Of a stretch of DNA of 64,000 nucleotides, positions 21,829 through 32,069 are shown piece after piece. The notes below the pieces were generated by a model. It saw only the letters and a list, made by a program, of their open reading frames with translations. It searched no databases and had not been told where the DNA came from. Every line of letters starts with the position of its first letter. Positions within the stretch are counted from its first letter, which is position 1. The stretch is from Pachyseris speciosa (lineage: Eukaryota > Cnidaria > Anthozoa > Scleractinia > Pachyseridae). A program made the translations under genes and the position numbers. The DNA lies in contig JAEMWC010000191.1 of NCBI GenBank assembly GCA_016490735.1, positions 501,001 to 565,000 of the forward strand, given 5' to 3'.

Positions 21829-23763
21829 GTTTGCATAAAGGCAAAAAAAATTGAGTAGAGTTAATGTGGTGGCAATGACAAGTACATGTACCTTACTCTG
21901 TTACAGTAGCATGTATAAGGTATGAAAAGGAAATTACTTTTAGGGGGTAAACTTCAAAGGACTCTGTGTAGCACATAATTATATATGATACCAGATTGGC
22001 TAGAAGAAAAAAATTGCTTCTACTGCAGGTCACATTTTTGGCCCATTTTAAGTCAGAAGAGTCAAGTGTGGCAACATGGTAATGGCCAATTCATACAGCA
22101 TTGTTTTTTATCAAATTTAAAGTACTTACACGACATGTACTGTAACAAGAAAATGACGTTTCATGTTGGGTGCTTTTTACCTTGAAGTTTCTACCAATTC
22201 CCTGAGGGCCAACTTACTGCAATTTGGAAACTGATTTGATGATGAGTAAATTGTGTATATGTCTGGATAACTGTTTTCCTCATGTTTGATGTTTTTACTT
22301 CAAGGTCAGTTTGCATAATGGACTATGTGGCTTGGCTCCACTCTTCAGTGTCAATTCAATCTGACTTGTCATTGTGTCTCTTTATGAACTACAATTTTCA
22401 TGCCCCATTGGGCATTCTACAATTGTCTGAACTGAGTGATAATTTCTTTCTTGATGAGATCTCTGTGATGAGGTCTACACTGCTGTGTTGCTTTGTTTTG
22501 CTCCTACAGCTGTATGCTTTAGTGTAGTGCTAAATGTTTCCTTTCTTTAACAATTAATTTCAAAAGATGTCCACACAGTTCCATACATAATTAAATACAA
22601 CCATTGTATTACTGTTGTGCTAACCCTGCTCCCGAAACAGAGTTTGGGTCTTACATTATTTTGTAAGTGTATACATAATAAGTGGATGGGACTTTGCGGA
22701 GTCTTGACATCTAATTTAGAGACACTTGGAAAGCAAAATTTATAATTGAGTTTAAGTACAAGTACATTGCACTGGAATTTATGATCACACCAAAAGCTCA
22801 CTTTGCCACCAACTACAGGTAAATCAATAGATCTAATCAAGTGTAAGCCAGTTCAGCACCTAGTTTGCCGCAATCTTAGCTACGAGTCCTTACCTGCACA
22901 TGCAGTAAGCTTAACCCTTGCTTACATTAAGAACAAACACGGTAATGAATAAGCAAGATAGCATAATTTTATACAGCTGCACGTACTACTGTAGTTATGC
23001 AATGCTTTCGAGTGGTACATATATACCATGGAAAATACCACTAGTCACTTGTATTTTCTTCGTATAGCAAGCTATTTGAGATACATACACCCAGCCAGTA
23101 CTATATATTGGAAATATTACAGTCTAAAATGGCCAATATGCTTACCTTTGAAATCTACAGCAGACCAAGGCAACCATCACTGAACATGGAGACCAAAAAC
23201 TTGAACCAACAGCACTCGATTACCGTGGAAGAAGCTTGCCAACCGGTCGCATATACGTTGTAAAACTATTAAATTCCATTATTTTAAGATCTTGAGGTAA
23301 AAAGCCATTCGAAGTGGGAGAAATTCCTCCCAAACCGTCTTCCACGAGTCGAAGTTTGAGGCGCCAAAACTACGAATTGCCTACCGGGAATGAACTCGTT
23401 TGCGCATGCCCAAGTCTAACCCAACTCCCTCGAGCTCCCTCTCGGTCAGAAGATAATAAAGAACAATAGTACGCAATTTCAAATGATCTACATACCTCTA
23501 GTGAAGGGCTAAGCCCAAAAAGTATGGTTTGTCTTTCAAACGACTCTTTGGCGCTTTACTACCTTTTATTTTTAAACACTTTGCCTCTCGGCCAAACGGC
23601 CAATGCTTATGGCGCCCGAAAGGGAAATCAGCCCAGCCGCTCGGGAAGCACAAACTTGGCGAGGACATAGTTTTGAGGCCGTCCTTCTTTGCCGCGCGCA
23701 CCGCTTTCCATTTAAAAACAAACGCTGTTGAAATCCAAGACGAAAGCCGCACACTACCCTTTT
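21829..23763. other. No gene seen
   Basis: AT-rich sequence between the retrozyme and the tRNA-like array. Short open frames (66-97 codons) have no recognisable domain. Could be intron or intergenic. Confidence 0.4.
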
Positions 23764-23918
23764 GGAGTTATAATAACTCCAACAGTAGTAACTCAGTGTG
23801 AATGATATATGAAACGAATCATATATGAACTGCGGAAATGAAATCAAATGAAGAATGATCCTCGCAGTTGTGAACGCAATTTATGCAATTGCGAAAAGAA
23901 GCCTGAAAAAAAAATTCA

Positions 23919-23966
23919 GGACTTCAACGGGGTTTGAACCCGTGACCTCGCGATTACCGGTGCGAT

Positions 23967-23992
<26 letters not shown>
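23919..23992 (-). tRNA. tRNA-like unit 1 (probable pseudo-tRNA)
   Basis: 74 nt. Acceptor GGCTTCA/TGAAGTC, D arm GCTC/GAGC, T arm ACGGG/CCCGT. A box TAGCTCAGTTGG and B box GGTTCAAACCC are both good. The anticodon arm is wrong: at standard numbering the 7-nt loop would read CCGGTAA (GGT, a threonine triplet) with C in place of the invariant U33, and the stem TCGCA/TCGCG does not pair. A T-rich Pol III terminator follows. The arm defect is shared by all five units, pointing to a SINE-like sequence rather than a working tRNA. Confidence 0.6.
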
Positions 23993-24007
<15 letters not shown>

Positions 24008-24170
24008 AGGTCAATTGTGGGTTCATATGTTTCCCGTGAAAGAAATGAGTGTGAATGATATATGAAACGAATCATATATGAACTGCGGAAATGAAATCAA
24101 ATGAAGAATGATCCTCGCAGTTGTGAACGCAATTTATGCAATTGCGAAAGGAAGCCTGAAAAAAAATTCA

Positions 24171-24218
24171 GGACTTCAACGGGGTTTGAACCCGTGACCT
24201 CGCGATTACCGGTGCGAT

Positions 24219-24244
<26 letters not shown>
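24171..24244 (-). tRNA. tRNA-like unit 2 (probable pseudo-tRNA)
   Basis: Same 74-nt body as unit 1, 252 bp downstream in the same orientation, with the same aberrant anticodon arm. Confidence 0.6.
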
Positions 24245-24259
<15 letters not shown>

Positions 24260-24424
24260 AGGTCAATTGTGGGTTCATATGTTTCCCGTGAAAGAAATGA
24301 GTGTGAATGATATATGAAACGAATCATATATGAACTGCGGAAATGAAATCAAATGAAGAATGATCCTCGCAGTTGTGAACGCAATTTATGCAATTGCGAA
24401 AAGAAGCCTGAAAAAAAAAATTCA

Positions 24425-24472
24425 GGACTTCAACGGGGTTTGAACCCGTGACCTCGCGATTACCGGTGCGAT

Positions 24473-24498
<26 letters not shown>
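24425..24498 (-). tRNA. tRNA-like unit 3 (probable pseudo-tRNA)
   Basis: Third minus-strand unit, 254 bp from unit 2, the extra length being in the A-run that forms its terminator. Its 5' flank runs into the head-to-head junction at about 24554. Confidence 0.6.
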
Positions 24499-24513
<15 letters not shown>

Positions 24514-24563
24514 AGGTCAATTGTGGGTTCATATGTTTCCCGTGAAAGAAATGAGGATGACCT

Positions 24564-24578
<15 letters not shown>

Positions 24579-24604
<26 letters not shown>

Positions 24605-24652
24605 ATCGCACCGGTAATCGCGAGGTCACGGGTTCAAACCCCGTTGAAGTCC
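24579..24652 (+). tRNA. tRNA-like unit 4, inverted (probable pseudo-tRNA)
   Basis: First plus-strand unit. Its upstream flank is cut to GGATGACCTGCTCCCAACGT at the head-to-head junction, about 25 bp 5' of the body, whereas unit 3 keeps a longer flank. The body is identical to units 1-3. Confidence 0.6.
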
Positions 24653-24815
24653 TGAATTTTTTTTCAGGCTTCTTTTCGCAATTGCATAAATTGCGTTCAC
24701 AACTGCGAGGATCATTCTTCATTTGATTTCATTTCCGCAGTTCATATATGATTCGTTTCATATATCATTCACACTCATTTCTTTCACGGGAAACATATGA
24801 ACCCACAATTGACCT

Positions 24816-24830
<15 letters not shown>

Positions 24831-24856
<26 letters not shown>

Positions 24857-24904
24857 ATCGCACCGGTAATCGCGAGGTCATGGGTTCAAACCCCGTTGAA
24901 GTCC
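24831..24904 (+). tRNA. tRNA-like unit 5, inverted (probable pseudo-tRNA)
   Basis: Second plus-strand unit, 252 bp after unit 4. One change in the T stem (ATGGG for ACGGG). Its 3' flank ends at TTCTTCATTTG where the target duplication begins. Confidence 0.6.
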
Positions 24905-25221
24905 TGAATTTTTTTTTCAGGCTTCTTTTCGCAATTGCATAAATTGCGTTCACAACTGCGAGGATCATTCTTCATTTGAGTAGTAACTCAGTTAACTTAA
25001 CTCCGCCTCATGGGGGTTATGTCCTGCTTGTGTCAATTTACAGCGATTTTAAAATGCTATATTTGTACGGATTTGCAGAGATTTTAGTGAATAAAATAAC
25101 CATAGAAAATCTTTGTAAATGTCAAATTTACAAACATTCTTCAGAGATTTTGTTAAGTCTGTAAATTTTTCAGTTTTTCTTCTTATTTCAGCAGTTAAAT
25201 TTCATAATCATTTCATAAACA

Positions 25222-25600
25222 TTCTAAAAAGGAATACCACAAAAAGTGTATAAAATATCTATAAAAATGATTTTTATTAAAAGAGGTTTCTTAAAACATA
25301 AAACTGTAAAAACGAACGATAAAATCCGACGTTTCGGAGTAGTCATGACTCCATTATCAAGGAAAATATAAACGAGATCATGCAAATTACAGCATTTAAA
25401 GCGATTTTGGCGCGAAAAAATTAACATAAGAGGGTGCGAAGATTATAAAAATACTTTCGCACGAATGGAGTCTGATTGCACGTTGAGATTTGGCTTTAAA
25501 GCTCTTATAAAAAGCATTTCGTACACTAAGCAGATAACAGATATTTTGTAAGCCATATGTAAAAGTAGGCAAGATTTGAACTCTCATAAAAAGTCTGTAA
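25222..25600 (-). mobile_element. Penelope-like element, C-terminal fragment and 3' UTR
   Basis: The minus strand reads LVYEMLFIRALKPNLNVQSD followed by SIRAKVFL and a stop (about 25530-25445). This is the conserved end of a Penelope GIY-YIG endonuclease domain (FDCLxYEMLxIRxLKPxLNVQTDSIRAK). The UTR downstream includes a hammerhead-like motif at 25324-25365. Only about 30 codons survive. Confidence 0.7.
25324..25365 (-). ncRNA. Hammerhead-like motif, U3/A8 variant
   Basis: Minus strand: stem I TCC, core TTGATAA, stem II GGAGT...ACTCC, GAAA, ACGTC, stem I GGA. It aligns one-to-one with a hammerhead core except that position 3 is U and position 8 is A. Stem III is the palindrome ACGT. Cleavage is unproven. 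Confidence 0.5.
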
Positions 25601-25649
25601 ATTTAAGATTCACAGACATTTCATTAACTCTGTAAATGGTCCAGATTTT

Positions 25650-25890
25650 CCAGTGCGGTTGTCCCGGGTTTAAATCCCGCTCTGGTCGCTAGCTGGTGTT
25701 GTTCTGGGTAGTCCCTGGTTCAACTCCTCGGTCATCCTTGGAATAGCCAATTGGTTTGCCTCCGGCCAGCTGGGATTCGTATCATGTTATGTTTATTTGA
25801 ATTATTTGTTTCTGGTCACACAGTTTGTAAAGCGCATTTGATCATATCTACATGTTAGTTTGTGCTATAGAAATATTAATTATTATTATT
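25650..25890 (+). mobile_element. tRNA-derived SINE, 5'-truncated
   Basis: It begins with a B-box-like GGGTTTAAATCCCGCTCTGG, followed by AGCCAATTGGTTTGCCTCCG and GTGCTATAGAAATATTA with an (ATT)n tail. I recognise this organisation as an abundant coral SINE family (from memory). The reverse-oriented piece at 33800-33965 shares its 3' part. Confidence 0.6.
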
Positions 25891-25944
25891 ATGGTATATT
25901 TTTTGATCGTTGAATCTCGAGGAAAGAATTAACAGTCAGCGTAT

Positions 25945-25973
25945 TTTTAAATAATAATAATAATAATAATAAC

Positions 25974-26014
<41 letters not shown>
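25945..26014. repeat. (AAT)n microsatellite
   Basis: About 20 AAT units with one AAC interruption, followed by the short run AGACAGACATAGACACAGAC (26015-26045). Confidence 0.9.
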
Positions 26015-26016
<2 letters not shown>

Positions 26017-26036
26017 GAGACAGACATAGACACAGA

Positions 26037-26590
26037 CATAGAGACAGTGGACCATATTGTATCTGGATGTGAGGTATTAGCCAAAACAGAGTACATCTCC
26101 AGGCACAATATCAGCATATCTCCATTGGAGCATCTGTAAAGATCATGATATAGAGATTACAACAAATGGTACGAACACGAGCCAGAGACCGTGATGCACA
26201 ATAAAGATAACAACATCACCATCATGTGGGACATGCCAGTCAATACTGATAGAACTATAACAGCGAATAGACCAGACATCATCGTTAAAGATTCAGTGAA
26301 TTCCACCTGCAAGCTGATTGATATGACTGTTCCATCAGATAGAAACATCGCACTGAAGGAAACTTATAAAAAAAAGCAAGTACAAAGACCTAGAACTAGA
26401 AATACAGAGAATGTGGCATATAAAAACTGTAATGATCCCTGTGGTTGTTGGTGCACTTGGTACAGTGAAGAAGGGTATGGTAGAAAACATCAAGAAAGTA
26501 TCAGAGAGAGCTACTATGACTGAGATTCAAAAGATCTGCATGTTGGGATCTGCGCGAATCCTCAGAAAGGTGCTCAGTGTATGACAGAAT
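26037..26590 (+). pseudogene. C-terminal fragment of a LINE polyprotein
   Basis: The plus strand reads NNITIMWDMPVNTDRTITAN, RPDIIVKDS, LIDMTVPSDRN and, after a frameshift in an A8 run (about 26370), KYKDLELEIQRMWHIK, PVVVGALGTVKKG, EIQKICMLGSARILRKVLSV and stop. This is the post-RT tail seen in cnidarian LINE-like proteins (WDxPIxTDxxIxANRPDIVVKD...LGSARILRKVL). No RT core is present. Stops also occur near 26137-26150. Confidence 0.7.
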
Positions 26591-26599
26591 GATTGACTT

Positions 26600-29450
26600 G
26601 AGCGACTGACGCTCTTGGTGTATGGTTTGTGCCCGGCTGATGCACAAAAAGAACACCAGCAAACACTGTGCTAAAAGAGATAATAATTAAATAACAATAT
26701 ATAATTATAATAAGAACCTTCCCAGAATTCTTTGCAGCTGGAAAATCGTCAATCCCAAATAACTTGGTCAGTTTGAGGGCAGCAAGACCCCCACGTTGTC
26801 TAGAAATAAGTCTTACCATAAACTAATTATTGTACAAGACTAAATATTAAGGGAGGTATATACAATTTTCTATAAGTGGGAGTCTGGGTACAAGTGCTAT
26901 CTCGCGTTGCATTAAACGCGAGGAAACAAAAATTTGGATATTGGTAGATATTTTTATGAAATATGCATTTTTGTCATTTTTAATGCTGTGACGTCATCGG
27001 TCACGTGACCAGAACGGACCGAAGTTTAATATTCGCTCTAAACGTTTACTAGAACCTTTCTCCAAGAATATTTTTAAGCGAAGTTGTAGTTTAATAAATA
27101 GTGTTTTAAAAAATGGCCATGATTACTTTTTCCTAAGAAAGTGCGGCAGTAGAAAATCTAACTGAAAAGTTTGTCAGCTTCCTGCTCAACGACCATTTGA
27201 GGTAGGAACAAAAGAAAATTTTGCCTAAGGCTTGAGAGTATGCTCTTTATGATGGCGTTGTCAGTTTCTTCTAATTACAATTGCTTTTGGCGATGATCGA
27301 TGTTTAAGATTTTTTTCAGAGGAGAGGGCCTGGAGGAAAGAACGAAAACGAGGCTATACTTTCGCGCGCTTTTTGTTTTCACTGCGACGCCGCGCCACAA
27401 AAGGTTAGCTAGAAAAAAAAAATTCCAAGGACTGGACAACGGACTGGACTTGCATTTTCTTTAAACGGAACTTTTGACGACTTTTTTAATTATTTTTTTT
27501 ATGGCTGTTGTCTGCTCAGGGACAATGTATACCTGAGAAGGTAAGTTGATACAGATAGTTGTTGCTGTTTGTTAAAAAAACAAAAAAAAAAAAAAAAGCG
27601 CGTTTGTGGTACACTTAAATGCACTTCCCACCTAAAAAGTGTTGTTTAATTCTTGAAATTATAAAACTTAAACTAGAAGTTGCAGCAATGCGAATGAAAT
27701 CAAATTAATGCTAACATTAAATGAAACAATTTAAGTTGCTTAAGGCAACCGATGCAAGCTCAGTAATTTTACTAAATACGATATTTGAAGGTTAAAAACA
27801 TATCTTAAACAGTGACGGAATAAATGATTACTTTATTTTCAACCGGAACTTAAAACGTTACCTTCATTCGCACAGACATCAAAACTTTATTTTATACTGT
27901 CCATGAACTAAATTCCCTATTACAATTATAACAAAGAGTACAATAAAGCCATTATTCAAAGTATTGGCCTAAGAAAAATAGTTGCGCATAAACAAATACT
28001 GGAACAGTTCGTGCTTTCAAATGGATTACCCAAATGAATTACACGATTCCGACACATAAGTTTAATTTGAGTGGCGAAACATTTTGTTGTACCTGAAAAA
28101 TTACTGTACTACAAAAAACGTTTTCACAGAGGTTGTAATGCATGGGGGTTCACATAATTTAATTCAATTTTATAAAGCTAAAAATTGTATGTCAAAGATT
28201 CAGCAGAAACAGAGAAAAGTTTTAAAATCACGGCTGTTTGTGCGAGTTCGTGTACGTACGCGCTAAACGCGGAAAGTACCTAAGCTTAATAACTCTGAAG
28301 AAATCAAGTACTTAAGTTTATGTCAAAACCGACCAAGAATCAGTCGAAAAAAAACAAAGCAAATAATTATTTTAATAGATTTGGCAGTTTTACAAAGTGT
28401 TACGCTTCTGGTTTGTGGCACCTATTTACAATGGTAGTCTGAGGAAAAACCTTTTTACAGCAATGTTTAAATTATAAGCTTAAGCTTACGGTAAATTTCA
28501 TTTGAATCTATTTTTTAAACTGAGGGGAAATTAAAATGTAATTTGCTATAAGAATGGGTCCAACACAGAAATCCTGAAAACCTTCTTCACAAACAAACTG
28601 ACGATAAACTTGAAAACCAAATTTGAGAGAAGGCTTAACTTCTTGCCGAGCCATACAAAAGTTGGGCACATAAACAAAGACAACGCTTTTCTGGCTTATC
28701 GGTTGACCGTAAGTTTTTTGAAGAAAACGACTAAATAAAAGGGCGACGGTAAATACCTTCTCCAATCGTCGAAAAGGCTACATCGGGCCACTGCGTAAAT
28801 CGCACATCCTTCGTCTTTAGTCATGCTCAAAGCACAGCGGGAAAATTTATGTGTTGTCGAATGCAGTCGCGGCGCGAATTCAATCCCTTTCACAACGCTT
28901 TAGATACATCCAAAAAGCCGTCCATCAAGCCTTGATATAATTCTTCCCAGAGTGGCCAGTTAAAAATATTTTCACACTCTAACACATCTTCAGGTGACCT
29001 AGTCGAAGTGGCGGAACGAGAGAGTCGAACGAGGTATCGCACAGCGTTCATGTGCTCGTTAATCCACTGACTTGGTCTAAGGTTTTATGAGACAGGATGA
29101 ACCAAATTTCAAAATAATTTCACCGTTTTGAATGTAGTCAAGCTTCGGACTAGAAATTTCCCATTACTTTGTTAAACTTGACCGCAAATACCACTTTCAC
29201 CACAGCTACAGCGCTGTCGCAAGCAAACCGTCGCTTCGTTTCAGAAGGTCGATTCACTTTCTGTGATTGGCTAAACAAAATGACGTGTGAATCGCGAGGT
29301 GTGGAGAATCTACGATTCGATGACAAACATAGCGGGCGATGTCTTCCTTCGTAATTTAACCAAAGAAAAAAATTGCAAAGCATTTAATTTTTGGTTTATC
29401 GTGAACTAAAAAAACTGTCAGAACAAGAGCGGTAGGCGTGTTTTCAGAGC
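26600..29450. other. No gene seen
   Basis: Includes a perfect hairpin CTCGCGTT/AACGCGAG at 26900-26922, an A-run (27570-27596), and AT-rich sequence. Open frames of 60-85 codons on minus (28508-28893) cannot be assigned. An ATG-led stretch at 27500-27540 ends at AAG/GTAAGT, a donor-like site, but no partner exon was identified. Confidence 0.35.
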
Positions 29451-29452
29451 AT

Positions 29453-29475
29453 CTCTCTCTCTCTCTCTCTCTCTC
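29453..29475. repeat. (CT)n microsatellite
   Basis: About 11 CT dinucleotides. Confidence 0.9.
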
Positions 29476-30079
29476 AACTAACACTTGTGATTTCTGGTAT
29501 GAATGAATTAATATGCAAAAACTAAAAAAGGTAAAAATAATAAAGAAAAATTGTCAACTATTTTCCCAAAGACGTAGAAATACACTTGCCTCGATCCAAG
29601 CCCACTCATAATAAATATCCACAAAAATATGAATACAATCTTCCGTCTGTACAACATTTAACCCCCAAATTTCAATACAACTATTTTTTTTTTTTTTTAC
29701 ATTTATTAGTAAGCTCTGGCTTGCTGGCTCAGCAACAAATAACTTTCAAAACCATGAGAAGTTAAGTGAGAGAAACAATGTCTACAAGGTCTAAATAATA
29801 AGTCAGTAGTGCATGAATGGGTGGGGCAGGGGTTCTGAACCTTCAACTGATTGTACTTTTTTCTTCTGGTTCTACCCCTTACGTAGCAGTATCTACTTAT
29901 GTCTTAACTTTGTTGCAGAGTCTAACAAAATTGCAAATTCATCACAACTTATCATTGTTCTTACCACCTTGGGAATGCCACCTTGGGAATGCCACTTTTT
30001 TGGTAGCCGCTTCAGTACACGTCTATTATTTCTATTTCTGTATTGTAACCGTTTTCTCCATTTTTACTTTGCTTCAGTG

Positions 30080-30125
30080 TTGCCCCTGAAGAAGGTTAGT
30101 CATGTCTCGCCGTAATATATGGCAT
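30080..30125 (+). ncRNA. Relic hammerhead motif, canonical C3/G8 core, GAAA lost
   Basis: TGCC plus an extra C, core CTGAAGA (30086-30092, fits CUGANGA), stem II of only GGT/GCC, then GTAA where GAAA is required, an AT palindrome as stem III, and GGCA (30121-30124) pairing with TGCC. It looks like the 3' hammerhead of a Penelope-type element with one core substitution, so it should be inactive. Confidence 0.45.
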
Positions 30126-30222
30126 TAAAAGTTACCCTTTTCGACCATCATTTTGTTTCTTTGCCTTATATCTACCTTTTTATGGGATATATAATTATAT
30201 ATTGTTATTTCCGGTTTTACTT

Positions 30223-30270
<48 letters not shown>

Positions 30271-30300
30271 TAAGTGACGGTTATTTACCCTCGGAAGTAG
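30223..30300 (-). mobile_element. SINE 3' tail with (AAT)n, minus strand
   Basis: The (AAT)n run at 30223-30268 is followed by AAAATAAGTGACGGTTATTT and ACCCTCGGAAGTAGTTAT. The same order (AAT-rich, AAATAAGACAAGTGACC, ATTTACCCTCGGCAGTAGTT) occurs at 33800-33860, so both are 3' ends of one retroposon family in reverse orientation. Confidence 0.6.
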
Positions 30301-30304
30301 TTAT

Positions 30305-30900
30305 AGTCATGTTTTTGAGCTTGTTTGGCAGACGCTGTGTGTCGGTATGCGCTAAATTATTTTGCTCTTGTGTTGAGCTTGTTTGGGGACGCTGTGTGTC
30401 GGTATGCGCTAAATTAGTTTGCTTTTGTGTTGAGCCTGTTTGGAAGACGCTGTGTTTCGGCATTGCTGTTATTTTAGTCTTGTGTTGAGCCTGTTTTGGA
30501 AGACGCCGTTTGTCGGTATGAGCTAAATTATTTTGCTCATGTTTTTGAGCTTGTGTGGCAGACACCGTGTGTAGGCATGAGCTAAATTATTTTGCTCTTG
30601 TGTTGAGCTTGTTTGGCGTACGCCGTGTGTCAGCATTAGATAAAATATTTTGCTCTTTTTTTCAGCCTGTTTGGAAGACGCCGTGTGTCGGCATTCGCTG
30701 TTATTTTGCTCTTGTGTTGAGCTTGTTTTACAGACACCGTGTGTACATATCGGTTTTAGCCGACTTTGTTTCCTATGTGTTGAACTTGTTTTAGGCATAC
30801 CGTGTGTTGCTTCTGTTCAGTTGTTGAGCTTGGTTTGGCAGACGTCGTGTGTCGGGTTTAGCTTAAGGTTTACGCATGTTTTGAACCTATCGGGAATACA
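30305..30900. repeat. Minisatellite, ~58-bp unit, 10-11 copies
   Basis: The motif GAGCTTGTTTGGCAGACGC followed by GTGTGTCGGTATGCGCTAAA recurs at about 30317, 30375, 30432, 30487, 30547, 30605, 30663, 30719, 30781, 30826 and 30882. Units vary from 45 to 62 bp and diverge toward the right. Open frames of 79-98 codons on both strands are by-products; because unit lengths are not multiples of three, no periodic protein is encoded. Confidence 0.85.
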
Positions 30901-30949
30901 TTTTTTGCACGAACTCTTTGTTTCTTATGTTTTGCCAGTCTTTTAATTT

Positions 30950-31890
30950 TCAGTTGTTTGCAACATTTTTAGTTTGGGGGCGTTTCCTCCTCGGCATGGT
31001 GAGTTTTTGAGTTTTTTTTAGTTTGTTATTAATATTTGTTATACACACTCGCCGATCGTACATTTATAAGCAGCAACACCCCTTTGACAGCTTGGTTTGT
31101 ACTCCTATCTCTTCGTTTCGGGTCCTCCCTACGCCCCCTCCACTGGCTTAGCCGCGATCAGAAGCGTAATCTCAGTTACGCCATATAACCTGTTTACGAC
31201 GAGTTACTGGTCCGGGCCAGCTAGTGAGGTTCCTTTTCTCTTTCTTTTTTACTGGCCTTGTCAGGCTCCTGCCTTGTAGGTCTTTTTCTCCTTTTCAATT
31301 TTAGTTGGTATTTGTAGGAGGGTTTTGGGGGTTTCTGAGTTTTGGGGAAAGGTGAGTTTGGTGGTTGGTCCTGGCTTGGTGGGGTTCTATAACTTGTAGT
31401 CTATGAAGCACCAAGTTGCGTGCTTAGCCGATGGCCACAATCTTTTCTATCTTAATCTCGCGGGACAATGAGCGGCATATTTAATGAGTGAGAATGTTAT
31501 ACTATTCAAGAGGAATTTCGAGAAGGTAAAAATTGTTGCCGTTCTCCTTGCATCGTCAGTAGACCGCAGGGCTCAAAACGAGCGTATTTCATTGTAAACG
31601 ATATTTAAAGGAAAAAGGCTTTGTATGACGGTGGATGCATTGAGGCAGGCTAATTATCGATAAAAGGTTTAACCCCACGCAGCCCCACGAAGTTGTTCCA
31701 AGTCATATACAAGTTGACGTTTGGCAAAATAGCTCTTTTATAACTTAAGAGTTTGTTTTCGACAGTCTGCAAAATAATTTCGAGCCTATTGGGGGATGCA
31801 GTTGGCTTTATTTCTCCATTTTCCAGGCTCCACATCTTCAGCCATTTTGTTGCCATGCCATGTTTCATCTAAAACATGACTGATATTCAC
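30950..31890. other. No gene seen
   Basis: T/G-rich on the plus strand (30985-31060, 31290-31390). A GGTGAGTTT motif occurs twice (30997, 31350). Possibly part of an unrecognised retroelement. Confidence 0.3.
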
Positions 31891-31899
31891 CATGGCAAC

Positions 31900-32066
31900 G
31901 AATCGGATAGCGGCTTATCCGGTGGATGGTTATTCATCGCGCTATCCAGGCTTTGTGCAACGACTTTTTATCCATTGGATAACTATCCGGTGGATAGCAG
32001 TTTTATCCGGTGGATAGGTTTATCTAGTGGATAAAGTTATCCGCTCTTTGAACAACCGGGGCCAGT
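31900..32066. repeat. MITE fragment rich in ATCCGGTGGATA palindromes
   Basis: TTATCCGGTGGATAG-like palindromes recur at 31916, 31988, 32009 and 32028, and the block ends in CTTTGAACAACCGGGGCC. The same end (GGCC..GTTGTTC) marks the MITE at 52581-52774. A left terminal partner was not found. Confidence 0.55.
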
Positions 32067-32069
32067 GCT

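Larger units (their letters stand above)
23798..24978. mobile_element. Palindromic array of five tRNA-like units with target duplication
   Basis: Exact 14-bp direct repeats AGTAGTAACTCAGT lie at 23784-23797 and 24979-24992. Between them are three head-to-tail units on minus (period 252 and 254 bp) and two on plus (period 252), meeting 5'-to-5' at about 24554. Both outer edges are unit 3' sequence, stopping at different points. Each unit has a 74-nt tRNA-like body, an upstream AACGTCAGT flank, and a downstream hairpin with a T8-T10 run. Units are nearly identical, so the insertion or its amplification is recent. Just outside the left edge is the perfect palindrome GGAGTTATAATAACTCC (23764-23780). 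Confidence 0.85.

Noticed and set aside
23798..24978. Functional tRNA gene cluster (threonine-like)
   Set aside because: U33 is missing and the anticodon stem does not pair in any unit, and the block is bounded by target duplications, so an ordinary tRNA cluster is unlikely.
21371..25000. CRISPR array
   Set aside because: Repeated units are 250 bp or longer without short spaced repeats, and the DNA is eukaryotic.
26191..26523. Stand-alone 110-residue protein
   Set aside because: Only part of a frameshifted LINE polyprotein tail; the other frame continues the homology.
28955..29005. Hammerhead-like CTGAAGA...GAAA on the minus strand
   Set aside because: The segment between core and GAAA does not form a convincing stem II, and stem I is absent.
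30281..30946. Repetitive proteins with QEQNNLAHTDTQR-like periods
   Set aside because: They are translations of the minisatellite; unit length is not a multiple of three and the frame drifts.
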